Below, piece after piece: positions 44,972-53,182 of a stretch of DNA of 64,000 nt. Numbering within the stretch: the first letter of the stretch is position 1; the number at the start of each line of letters is the position of its first letter. The notes beneath the pieces were generated by a model. It had not been told where the DNA came from, searched no databases, and saw only the letters and a list, made by a program, of their open reading frames with translations. Source of the stretch: DAIPKP01 sp964539095. GTDB lineage: Bacteria; Synergistota; Synergistia; Synergistales; Aminiphilaceae. The stretch spans positions 1 through 64,000 of the forward strand of contig CAZIFL010000015.1 in the NCBI GenBank assembly GCA_964539095.1. Reading direction: 5' to 3'. Made by a program: the position numbers and the translations under genes.

Positions 44972-47155
44972 TTAGTTTTCGATAAGGTCTGCATAGCGTC
45001 CTCCTAGGGCAATCAGTTCTTCATGGGTTCCCCGCTCCAGCACCTTACCGTGATGGAGCACAATAATTTCGTCGCAGTCCCTGATGGTGGAGAGGCGGTG
45101 TGCCACGATAAGGCAGGTACACCCCCGGCGGCGGAGAGCCCTGTCGATGGCCTCCTCCGTGGGAGGGTCCAGGGCGCTGGTGGCTTCATCCAGCACCAAA
45201 AGTGAGGGCCTCCGCACCAGCGCCCGGGCGATCTCCAGGCGTTGCCGCTGCCCTCCGCTGAAGTTCCGTCCGTTTTCTTCAATCTGCGCATCGTACCCGC
45301 CGTTACGTTCCACGATATCGCGATGAATTGCCGCATCCCGGCATGCCGTCACCATCTGCTCCATGGGGAGGGTCTCATCCCAGAGGCTTAGATTCTCCCG
45401 TACCGTCCCCTCGTAAAGGGATATCTCCTGATCCACGAAGGCGAAGGAGGTGATGAGCTGCTCCCGGGGAATTTCCTGCAGAGGGCGGCCATCCAGAAGC
45501 ACCTCCCCGGACCAGGGGGTAAAGAGACCGCAGACAAGCCGGGCCACGGTGGATTTTCCCGAGCCGGAGCTTCCCACAAGGGCCACCCGGGAGCCCGGTA
45601 CAAGGGTGAGAGAGAAGTTTTCGATGAGGGGCTCTCCCAGAGGGGAGTAGCCGAAGGAGACCTCCCGAAGCTCAAGGCGCCCCGAAAGGCGTACCTGCTG
45701 CCGTCCCGCCATCCCCCCTTCCTCCAGCACGGGGCGTTCTTTTTCCGGAGCGTAGCGCAACACATCGTCCAGGCGGTTGATGTTCCCCTTGGCGGCTTCG
45801 AAGGAGCCCCAGAGGCGCACCAGGTCGGACATGGGGGCCAGGGTCTGCTGCATCAGGGTCTGAAGGGCCAGAAGCATACCCATGGTGAGCGCCCCGTTCA
45901 TCACCCGGAATCCTCCCAGACAGAGCACCGAAGCGGTCGCCAGGGATGTGAGCAGGGGCATTACCGGGTCCATGCGGGCGGAAAAGAGCCCTAGAGAGGT
46001 TCGGGCGTCCGCCACCTTGGCGAGATGTCCCGCCAGCCGGGCGAACTGATCGTCCTCTCCCCCGAAGGATTTGATGGTTTCGATCACGTTAAGCCCTCCC
46101 AGGGCGGTGCCGGCGAAGCGTCCCATCTCTCCTATGAGCTTTTCGTTCAGATCCGAGCGTTTGCGCTTTACCGAAAGGAGCATCCCCAGGCTGAGTACTC
46201 CCGCTCCGAGAGCTATCAGGGCCAGAGGGGGGTCGTAGAGGGTGATCATGACGCCGTAGAAGACCACAAGGAGGCACTGCAGCACCGTGGAAGCGAGTTC
46301 CCGTGAAAGAAGCTGCGCCACCTGGTCGTTCAGCTGCACCCGGTTGCCGATCTCTCCGGCGTAGCGCTGTAGGAAAAACGTATAGGGGAGCTTGAGAAGG
46401 TGTGTCATAAAGCGGGCGGAGTCCCGAAGAGCCATGGCGATCTCCTGTCGGAGCAGGGTGGCCCCCTGGAGCCAGGTGAGAACCCCCGTCACCAGGGCCA
46501 TGGCTCCCATAAGAGTGAGAAGGGGGCGGAACCATTCAATGCGTCCCTCCACCAGAAGGCGATCCACGAAGATCTGCTGGAAGGAGGATTTGAGAATCCC
46601 CGGCACCACCAGGCCGAGCCCTGCAAGCACCGCAAAGGCCACCGCCCACTTGGCCCCGTAGAGGCGCTGCTTTAATGCCCCCCAGGGGTTTCGGGGTTTC
46701 CCCTGAGGCTGATACTCCGGCCCGGGAGTTATGGAGAGAGCCACCCCGGTGAAGGAGCGGTCCAGAGTTTCCCGATCCACCACCCGGGGCCCCGAGGCGG
46801 GGTCGTTAAGGTAGACCTTGTCCTCCTTGATCCCCTCCAGCACGAGAAAGTGGTTAAAGTTCCAGAAGAGAATGATGGGGAGCGGGAGATCCCCCAGCCG
46901 ATCCGGCTCCTTGCGGTACCCCTTGGCGATCATGCCGTGCCGCCGGGCAGCCTTGAGGACGTTGACCGCCTTGCTGCCGTCCCGGCTGATGCCGCACTCC
47001 TCCCGGAGCGTCTCCAGAGGAAGGTGGACGCCGTAGTATCCCAGCACGATTCCCAGGGATGCGGCGCCGCACTCGGTGGCCTCCATTTGTATCAGCGTGG
47101 GGGTGGCTATGCGCTTATTTTTCCAGAGGGTTTGTGTTGCGGGCTTATCGGTCAT
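44972..47155 (-). CDS. NHLM-type peptidase-containing ABC exporter (C39-ABC1)
   Basis: This 727-residue protein cuts Gly-Gly leaders and exports the core. The N-terminal C39 peptidase has Cys29 in MEATECGAASLG, His102 in FNHFLVLEG and Asp118 in LNDPASG. Six membrane segments follow (about residues 160-440). The nucleotide-binding domain has GSSGSGKSTV, NFSGGQRQR and LLVLDEATSALD. It fits cleavage after the Gly-Gly of precursors P1-P8. It overlaps the HlyD gene by 11 bp, so the two are co-translated. Confidence 0.95.
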   Translation of the reverse strand: MTDKPATQTLWKNKRIATPTLIQMEATECGAASLGIVLGYYGVHLPLETLREECGISRDGSKAVNVLKAARRHGMIAKGYRKEPDRLGDLPLPIILFWNFNHFLVLEGIKEDKVYLNDPASGPRVVDRETLDRSFTGVALSITPGPEYQPQGKPRNPWGALKQRLYGAKWAVAFAVLAGLGLVVPGILKSSFQQIFVDRLLVEGRIEWFRPLLTLMGAMALVTGVLTWLQGATLLRQEIAMALRDSARFMTHLLKLPYTFFLQRYAGEIGNRVQLNDQVAQLLSRELASTVLQCLLVVFYGVMITLYDPPLALIALGAGVLSLGMLLSVKRKRSDLNEKLIGEMGRFAGTALGGLNVIETIKSFGGEDDQFARLAGHLAKVADARTSLGLFSARMDPVMPLLTSLATASVLCLGGFRVMNGALTMGMLLALQTLMQQTLAPMSDLVRLWGSFEAAKGNINRLDDVLRYAPEKERPVLEEGGMAGRQQVRLSGRLELREVSFGYSPLGEPLIENFSLTLVPGSRVALVGSSGSGKSTVARLVCGLFTPWSGEVLLDGRPLQEIPREQLITSFAFVDQEISLYEGTVRENLSLWDETLPMEQMVTACRDAAIHRDIVERNGGYDAQIEENGRNFSGGQRQRLEIARALVRRPSLLVLDEATSALDPPTEEAIDRALRRRGCTCLIVAHRLSTIRDCDEIIVLHHGKVLERGTHEELIALGGRYADLIEN

Positions 47156-48443
47156 GAGACTCTTCCGGAGAGATATCTTCCCCCACCCCCAAGAAGAATT
47201 TCTTGAGGAAGGGGAGTACCAGCGTTACCGGAGCCTGACGCCGTACCACCACGGTGATCCCTGCCAGAGTGCCGCTCTGAAGCTTCAGAGGAGGGCCGTC
47301 TCCGGAGGACCAGGCGTAGCCGCTCTCGGTCTTTATCGAAGGGCGTAGTGCCACAGTGAGTGTTATGGGGGCTCCTCCCTGAGAGAGGCTCTGGGCAAGC
47401 TGATCGTTCCCGAGAATCCGCATCATCCCCTTGAGAGAGGCGGGAAAGCGAGATACTCTGGTGACATGCCCCAGAAGAACCCCGAACTCCTCCTGCTTTA
47501 CCACCGAGGGGGATACCTGAGCCTCCATCCCGGAGAGGAGCTTCTTGCCGTGCTGGGGCTGCACGAAGGCGTGCACGTAGAGGGGCTGCCCCTCATCTCC
47601 GGACTTTTCTATCGAAAGAAGGGCCTCTCCGGATTGGATCACCTGGCCGGGGGTCTTGAAAATCTCCAGTATCCGTCCCGTGGCAGGGCTGAGGATGAGG
47701 CTTTCCAGCTCCAACCGATCCCGAAGGGCCCGAAGCTGCTCCCGGGCTGCCAGAAGGCGCATTTTAATGTCGATCTTCTCCCGCTCCAGCTGGGTGGTGG
47801 AGTCTGCGGCGGTCATGGGAAGCCGGGCCAGCTCCTCCCGGTGGGAGAGCATCTCCTGAAGCGCTGCGTTGTATCTATCCTTTATCTCCAGGTACTGGCT
47901 TCGGGTAATATACTTTTTCTGATAGAGCGCATCGTACTGCTGAAGCTGTTCCTCCAGAGATGCCGCGCGCTCCCGGGCTACCTCCAGGGAGGCATTGAGA
48001 GCCCTGCGGCGCCGGGAAAGATATTCAGATTCCAGGTTTTTTTTCCCCTCTCCCATCTCCTGTCCCATCTCCTGCTCAATCTCAAGAATGCCGAGCTTTC
48101 CCTCAAGCTCCCGTATCTGGTTTTGCAGATCCGGCTGGGCCAGCCGGGCGATAACCTGCCCCTCTTCGATCTGATCATCAATATCCACCAGGATGATCTC
48201 AAGCCGTCCCGTCCCCGGCGAAGGCGCCTCCTCCAGCGCCCCCTCGCGCAGAAGAATCCCCTGCCCCGTCACCTTGGTGGCCACGGTGCCGTAAAAGCCC
48301 CAGAGAATAAGGGAGACCAGAAGCAGCAGGGTGGCGAGCAGGGCGAACCACGAGGCGGGAGGGACCACCCGGAAGAGGAGGTCAAGCTGCTCCGGGGAAG
48401 AGAGGCGATCCAGAGTTGACTGGCGAAAGATCTGTTTTTTCAT
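47145..48443 (-). CDS. HlyD-family membrane fusion protein (NHLM type)
   Basis: This periplasmic adaptor links the ABC exporters to an outer-membrane channel. It has 432 residues from the ATG at 48443 (AAAGGAG). A single membrane segment (ASWFALLATLLLLVSLILWG) is followed by a biotinyl-lipoyl-like half (GTGRLEIILVDIDDQIEEGQ split at GRLEI). A long coiled coil spans about residues 130-265 (ERAASLEEQLQQYDALYQKK), and the second half-motif is SPATGRILEIFKTPGQVIQ. It is the first gene of the exporter run and is divergent from the TolC-like gene with 159 bp between them. Confidence 0.92.
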   Translation of the reverse strand: MKKQIFRQSTLDRLSSPEQLDLLFRVVPPASWFALLATLLLLVSLILWGFYGTVATKVTGQGILLREGALEEAPSPGTGRLEIILVDIDDQIEEGQVIARLAQPDLQNQIRELEGKLGILEIEQEMGQEMGEGKKNLESEYLSRRRRALNASLEVARERAASLEEQLQQYDALYQKKYITRSQYLEIKDRYNAALQEMLSHREELARLPMTAADSTTQLEREKIDIKMRLLAAREQLRALRDRLELESLILSPATGRILEIFKTPGQVIQSGEALLSIEKSGDEGQPLYVHAFVQPQHGKKLLSGMEAQVSPSVVKQEEFGVLLGHVTRVSRFPASLKGMMRILGNDQLAQSLSQGGAPITLTVALRPSIKTESGYAWSSGDGPPLKLQSGTLAGITVVVRRQAPVTLVLPFLKKFFLGVGEDISPEESHDR

Positions 48444-48602
48444 GGTAGAAAAAACTCCTTTGATGAAGATGATGGCTATCATGTCTACGGGAAACCGATT
48501 CAGTGCTATAGTAGAACAGAAAAGACGGAATGAACAGAAGGAACATAAGGAACAGGATAGATTGTACCCCGAATATGCACATTTTTGTGGAGGAGAGAAA
48601 AA

Positions 48603-49901
48603 ATGAAAGCCCTGTCCCCTTCCCGTACCCTTGTACTCATACTCATGTCCATGCTGTGTGTGGTTGTTCCTGTACGTTCCTTCGGAAATTCCCCGGAGCC
48701 GCCGGTTCTCTCGGAAGAGGCCTATCTGGTTCTTGTGCTGGAGCATAACGAAGATCTGGGGGCTTTTCGCAAAGAGGTGGAGGCCAAGCTCTACGCCCTC
48801 CAGGCTGATCTGGCCCCCCAGCGTCCCTCTCTGGGGATCACCGCCGACGTGAGCCGCTGGCTTGATCAGGAGCGCGGCGACCGCTATGCGGATCTTGCCC
48901 TCACCCAGCGTATCGATCTGGGAGGGCGCTATCCTCTGCAGGAGAAAGATCTTTTGCTGGGGCTTCGGGTTATGGAGAGCCGTTACGCCAATGCGGTAAA
49001 CGACACCCTTGCCAAGGGGATCGCCGCCTACCGTCAGACCGTCATGGCCAAGCATATCTGGGATATGCGCACCGAAGTGCTGGAGCATCGCCAGCAATCC
49101 CTTGAGGTGACCCGGGAAAAGTTTACCAAAGAGCTGGTGCCTCTTCTCGACCTTCTCCGGGCACAATCTCAGGTGGATGAGGGAGAAGCTTTTCTTCTTC
49201 AGGCCCGGCAGAGTTACGAACAAAACCTTATCGAAATGCGGGCTTTAGCGGGGCAGAGGGTGGTGCTGCCTTGTATGGATATCCCCACCAGCCCCCCGGA
49301 ACATCTTCCGGCGCATTTCGAAGGAGCCTGGGAGCAGCGTCCCGATGTTAGAACGCTGTCCCTTCTGCGAGAGCAGGCTTCGGTGCAGCACGCTCTGGCG
49401 GCCCGGGGGCTTGCTCCCTTTGTGGACATCTCTCTGGGGTGGCGGTTGGGGGAGGATTATCGCTCCCCTTATGCGGAGGATCATCAGGGAGAGTTGCTCG
49501 CCCGGGCGGTGCTCTCCATTCCTTTGGGGGATGGAGGCAAGACCCGCAACAACACCCAGGCCGCCGCGCTCCTGGCAGAGAAAATAGATCGGGAGCTGCA
49601 GGCTAAGAGGGATACGGTGGAAAAGGAAATTGCTCTGGTGCGGGAACGCTGGAGCCGTGGGCTGGAGCTGGAGCAGGTGCGTCGCCGTCAGATGCAGCGA
49701 TCCGCCCAGGAAGTAGAGATCGCGGAAATGCTCTACCGGGAGGGGCTCGCCTCCCAGCTGGATCTTTTGAGTGCCCAGGAGAGGGATCAGCAGAGCCGGG
49801 CGGATCACCTTGCCACGATACAGGAACTCTGGCTGACCCTCGCCGAGGCGGATCGTGTGATGGGACGGTACCGCGGAAGTTTTTCGGGCTTCCGGGAGTA
49901 G
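48603..49901 (+). CDS. TolC-like outer-membrane efflux protein
   Basis: This outer-membrane channel of 432 residues has a signal peptide (MKALSPSRTLVLILMSMLCV, then VVPVRS). Two coiled-coil-rich repeats of the OEP type follow, with QRIDLGGRYPLQEKDLLLGL and SIPLGDGGKTRNNTQAAALL. A GGAGGAGAG site precedes the ATG at 48603. With the HlyD and C39-ABC proteins it completes a one-step path across both membranes, which implies the peptides leave the cell. Its 3' end meets that of P5. Confidence 0.88.
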   Translation: MKALSPSRTLVLILMSMLCVVVPVRSFGNSPEPPVLSEEAYLVLVLEHNEDLGAFRKEVEAKLYALQADLAPQRPSLGITADVSRWLDQERGDRYADLALTQRIDLGGRYPLQEKDLLLGLRVMESRYANAVNDTLAKGIAAYRQTVMAKHIWDMRTEVLEHRQQSLEVTREKFTKELVPLLDLLRAQSQVDEGEAFLLQARQSYEQNLIEMRALAGQRVVLPCMDIPTSPPEHLPAHFEGAWEQRPDVRTLSLLREQASVQHALAARGLAPFVDISLGWRLGEDYRSPYAEDHQGELLARAVLSIPLGDGGKTRNNTQAAALLAEKIDRELQAKRDTVEKEIALVRERWSRGLELEQVRRRQMQRSAQEVEIAEMLYREGLASQLDLLSAQERDQQSRADHLATIQELWLTLAEADRVMGRYRGSFSGFRE

Positions 49902-49941
49902 AAGTTTCGGCGGGCTCAGGCTGTTGCTGTTCCTGGGGCAA

Positions 49942-49966
49942 TGGCGAAGACGCCAACGTTTTTTCA
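49942..49966 (+). terminator. Weak terminator after the TolC-like gene
   Basis: TGGCG and CGCCA form a 5-bp stem around AAGA, followed by ACGTTTTTT. It is short but correctly placed between the convergent TolC-like and P5 genes. Confidence 0.4.
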
Positions 49967-50287
49967 CTATGCCGCTGCTGCCGCCAGTCCTGCGAGGGTG
50001 CCAAACATCCCTATAGCAACGCCCCCTAATCCTATGGCGATGCCCCCCAAAACCATCTCTGCCGTACCGAGTTCTCCCCCTATCACGGCCTCCATCTCTT
50101 CGTCGGTTATCTCGGGATTCCGTTCGAAAACCACCTTCTGCATCTCTTCCAGGGAAAAGTCGTATCCCAACTCCTCTCGTACGTATAGGCCGATAGCCTC
50201 GCGGGTCTGAAGTTTCTGTATGCGGGTCATTACCTTCTCATCGCTTTCCAGTCTTTCGTAAAAGGCTACTGCGGATTCCATAGACAT
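49967..50287 (-). CDS. Nif11-leader RiPP precursor peptide P5
   Basis: This 106-residue peptide has a 71-residue leader (MSMESAVAFYERLESD to ITDEEMEAVIGG). The 35-residue core starts ELGTAEMVLGG, passes through IAIGLGGVAIGMFG and ends in TLAGLAAAAA. It has two Thr and no Cys or Ser. The start follows GGAAGG 44 bp after the asparagine-synthetase-like gene, so it is the last gene of the ycaO-tfuA-asnB operon. Being co-transcribed with the enzymes makes it the most direct candidate substrate. Confidence 0.9.
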   Translation of the reverse strand: MSMESAVAFYERLESDEKVMTRIQKLQTREAIGLYVREELGYDFSLEEMQKVVFERNPEITDEEMEAVIGGELGTAEMVLGGIAIGLGGVAIGMFGTLAGLAAAAA

Positions 50288-50331
50288 GGTAATGCTCTCC
50301 TTCCTCTTTATTGATTTTCAACGATGAATAT

Positions 50332-51753
50332 CTATATTTTTTCCCCAAGTAACACTCCCGCGGAATAGAAACGCCAGAGAGCTGCAGGGGTTATTTTCGG
50401 GATGACCTCCGGAGCTTTCACAAGATTTCCCAGCTCCGTCTCCTCCAGCATTCGGAGTACCTCGGGAAGAAGCTCCGGCAATCCCGGACCGTTGTGCCAG
50501 AATCCGGTCTTTCGGGTATGCAGGCGCACCCTTTCGGGAACCTCCGGAAAGAGCTGCCGCAGGGGGTATTTGAGCATCCCCTGGGCGTACAGAAAATCCA
50601 GCTTAAACCGAGAGACCAGATCCACCATGCCTTCGGTTAGAAAAGGAGCCCGCCCTTCCATGCCAAAATGTTTTGTCAGCCGGTGATCGTAGTGGAGAAG
50701 ATAGCGCAGACTGCGGTTTCGGAGCCCCTGGTGGCGTATTGCCTCCCAGGTGGCGCAATCCGCCGCGAAAAACCGCACTCCCGGATGTTGTGCCACCTCT
50801 TCCCGGGTAACCCCCAGGGCCTTGCAGGCTCCTCCGTCGTTCAGGGTGACCCAGCTTTCGGTGCGGGTAAAGCTCCGTCTTGTAAGACGCAGCTCCAGAG
50901 GGCCGAAGGGGGGGGATTCCTGATGCAGCTTCTCCCAGGCTTCCGCCTTTTGGGGATCCCGGAGGGCGAGCTTTTTCATGGCCAAAGGGAAGTGCCAGGG
51001 ATAGCCGCAGAAGAGTTCGTCTCCCCCCTGACCGCTGTAGACTGTGCTGATCCCCTCTCTTTTCATGGCCTGCAAAAGCCGGAACTGCGGAAGAGGCCCC
51101 AGAGGGATGTGCAGAGGGATCTCCAGGATTCGGAGCATCTCTTTCAGCTCTTCCAGAGAGACATCCTGCTCTGCTTTCAGAACAAACGGCACGGTCTCCA
51201 AAGCTTCCGCGGCTCTCAGGGCGAGATCCCTATCCGGGGTCTCTGCGGTGGCGTAGAGAAAGCAGCGGGGGGTTCCTATCCTGGCCCAGGCGGCGGCAAT
51301 AGCAGTGGAATCCAGCCCTCCGCTTAGGCAGAGCCCCGCATTATGGGGGATCTCCCCCATGCTTCGGATGATCTCCTGGCGAAGCAGCGGAAGGGCCTCC
51401 TCTCCAAGCTCCTCCCGGGGCTCCGGAAGATTCTGGCGGAGTGTTACAGAAGCTCGGCTTCCCGAGATCTGCAGATCATGCCCCGGGGGGACTTCAAAAA
51501 CTCCCTCGAAGAACGTTTGCCCTTCCGGAAAGACTACTGTCCCGGTGGCGAGAAAATCCACCAGAGCTTCTTTGCGCCATCTCTTGTGAAGGAGTTTTGT
51601 GGCGAAAAGCTCTCCGTAGGTTTGTGCCACCAGAACCCCCTCTTCAAAAGGGGCATAGAGGATAGGGGTGGTGCCCAGAAGCTCTTGGGGGATCCGGGTT
51701 TCCTGGTTTCGGAAAACCCGAACCCCCTCCCAATTTTTTTCAAGAGGGGACAT
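50332..51753 (-). CDS. Asparagine-synthetase-like ATP-dependent amide ligase lacking the glutaminase Cys
   Basis: This 473-residue protein belongs to the asparagine synthase family. The PP-loop CLSGGLDSTAIAAAWAR, the SGQGGDELFCGYPWH motif and MEGRAPFLTEGMVDLV are clear. The ATG at 51753 (GAGGAG, 7 bp) gives Met-Ser-Pro at the N-terminus, with no Cys2, so the glutaminase part cannot use glutamine. This is like lasso-peptide cyclases, which adenylate a carboxyl and form an amide with an amine on the peptide. However, the cores do not share an acidic residue at ring positions 7-9, so lasso formation is doubtful. Its job here is open. It overlaps tfuA by 14 bp. Confidence 0.88.
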   Translation of the reverse strand: MSPLEKNWEGVRVFRNQETRIPQELLGTTPILYAPFEEGVLVAQTYGELFATKLLHKRWRKEALVDFLATGTVVFPEGQTFFEGVFEVPPGHDLQISGSRASVTLRQNLPEPREELGEEALPLLRQEIIRSMGEIPHNAGLCLSGGLDSTAIAAAWARIGTPRCFLYATAETPDRDLALRAAEALETVPFVLKAEQDVSLEELKEMLRILEIPLHIPLGPLPQFRLLQAMKREGISTVYSGQGGDELFCGYPWHFPLAMKKLALRDPQKAEAWEKLHQESPPFGPLELRLTRRSFTRTESWVTLNDGGACKALGVTREEVAQHPGVRFFAADCATWEAIRHQGLRNRSLRYLLHYDHRLTKHFGMEGRAPFLTEGMVDLVSRFKLDFLYAQGMLKYPLRQLFPEVPERVRLHTRKTGFWHNGPGLPELLPEVLRMLEETELGNLVKAPEVIPKITPAALWRFYSAGVLLGEKI

Positions 51754-53182
51754 GGTCACTCTCCTCGGGCTTTTTCCCTGTCCCCCCCAAGGTCTGGTTA
51801 AGATGGATGCGGGCTACCCGGGAGGCCACGATTTCATCCATAAAATCCGTAAGCTCCATCCCGGTCTCTGCAAGAATTTCGAGCAGCGAAGCCTTCCAGG
51901 GGAGTTTCTCCCCCCGGAGGTGCTCTTTAAGAAGCTGACGAAAGGGGGTGCTGCTGGTTTTTCTGCTTTCCTCCAGATAGAGTTCCCGCTGTTCTTCCAG
52001 AATTCTCTCTCGCCGGGCGGTTTTGTCTTTCCACGCTTTGTATTTGCCCTGGAGCTTCATCTCCTCCAACAGGGCTCCGGTGTTCTTTTCGTGGATCCGT
52101 CCCTGCATGAACCAGCGGTGCAGCAAGTGGAGCGTTGCCTCCTCTTCAAGGAGCTTTTGAAAGGAGGTTTCATCCAGATCATTTTCCTCCATCCAGCTCT
52201 GAAGGGCCTCATGGCTTTTCAGGCCGAATCGGCGGCGGAGACGTTGCTCCTCCAGGGTGAGAAGTTCCTTTGGGGGGGTTATCTTCCAGAGAGTCCCCAG
52301 CAGAAGAGCAAGCCGGCGGTTTAATCCCTGTCGGTTCAGCTCCTCCGCATCGGGATGGCTGAAGGTGGCACTGTCCGCCAGAGCCCACTGCCGCAGAGTG
52401 CCCTGGGAAGAGGGTACCGAGCGATCCCGACTATTGAGGGACTTGAAGAGGCTGGAGATGTTCCGTTCTCTGGAGAGGAGGGCTTCTTCGGAGACACCTT
52501 TGCCCGCTTTGCCTTTTCCGTTCTCTTTTCCCGAGTTCCCCAGCTCTTCCAGACGTTTCACCAGAGCCAGAGCGTCCTCTCGAACGGGGTTTGATGCCTG
52601 GGGGAGCCAGGCTGTAAAGGACGCGCGATCTTCTTCGCTGATTCCCTGAGAAAAGGCCTCTTCGAAGAGGGTCTCCCAGCTACGGTGCCGCCAGAAGAGC
52701 TTTTCTGCAATTTTCGTAAGAATTCCCGATTTTTCCTGAGAGAGCACCCCCGCTTTGGAAGCTTCATCCAGAACATCCCGCATGAGCACCAGGGGGAGCG
52801 AAAGCTGCCGGCAACCTTCAGGGGTCTGTTCCCAATCTCCCAGCACTTCATCATCCCGCTCCAGCTCTCCCGAGGCCACCCGGCGGTAGATGCTTCCTAC
52901 CCCCTCCATGCCGTGAGGAGCCAGCTCCGCAGCCCGATGGGCCCCCACCGAAGCGGCTCCCGCCACGGGGATTCCCAGGTTGAGGGTATGGATAATCTCC
53001 TTGTGCCAGGTGGGAAGATCCCGGTGGGGGAGTTCGCAATCCAACAGTCCCACCGCCTGGGGTTGCAGCTCCCGTACATGCCGGAGCATGTCTCCCTGTA
53101 CTGCGGGAGGAAGCAGGGTGATATGGCTGCCGGAAAGATCAATTCCCTCCAGGGAGGGGCCGCCGAAGAGTAGAACTACCAT
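51740..53182 (-). CDS. TfuA-like protein with extended C-terminal domain
   Basis: The first 230 or so residues match TfuA: VVLLFGGPSLEG at the start, GLLDCELPHRD, and GIPVAGAASVGAHRAAELAP. TfuA partners of YcaO proteins promote peptide-backbone thioamidation, as in methyl-coenzyme M reductase and thioamide RiPPs. The remaining 250 residues are charged and helical (LEEEATLHLLHRWFMQGR; RRERILEEQRELYLEES), which makes this protein much longer than usual. The extra part could bind the precursor leader. The ATG has a GGAG site and overlaps the ycaO end by 7 bp. Confidence 0.88.
   Translation of the reverse strand: MVVLLFGGPSLEGIDLSGSHITLLPPAVQGDMLRHVRELQPQAVGLLDCELPHRDLPTWHKEIIHTLNLGIPVAGAASVGAHRAAELAPHGMEGVGSIYRRVASGELERDDEVLGDWEQTPEGCRQLSLPLVLMRDVLDEASKAGVLSQEKSGILTKIAEKLFWRHRSWETLFEEAFSQGISEEDRASFTAWLPQASNPVREDALALVKRLEELGNSGKENGKGKAGKGVSEEALLSRERNISSLFKSLNSRDRSVPSSQGTLRQWALADSATFSHPDAEELNRQGLNRRLALLLGTLWKITPPKELLTLEEQRLRRRFGLKSHEALQSWMEENDLDETSFQKLLEEEATLHLLHRWFMQGRIHEKNTGALLEEMKLQGKYKAWKDKTARRERILEEQRELYLEESRKTSSTPFRQLLKEHLRGEKLPWKASLLEILAETGMELTDFMDEIVASRVARIHLNQTLGGTGKKPEESDHVPS

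Noticed and set aside
48444..48602. A MerR-type promoter for the exporter genes
   Set aside because: I searched both strands of this divergent region and found no TTGAC-N19-TATACT layout, so exporter control may be constitutive or different.
49967..50287. Lasso peptide cluster, because an AsnB-like cyclase is present
   Set aside because: No lasso B1/B2 proteins, and the cores do not share Gly1 with Asp/Glu at positions 7-9; P2, P4 and P6 have no acidic core residue at all.
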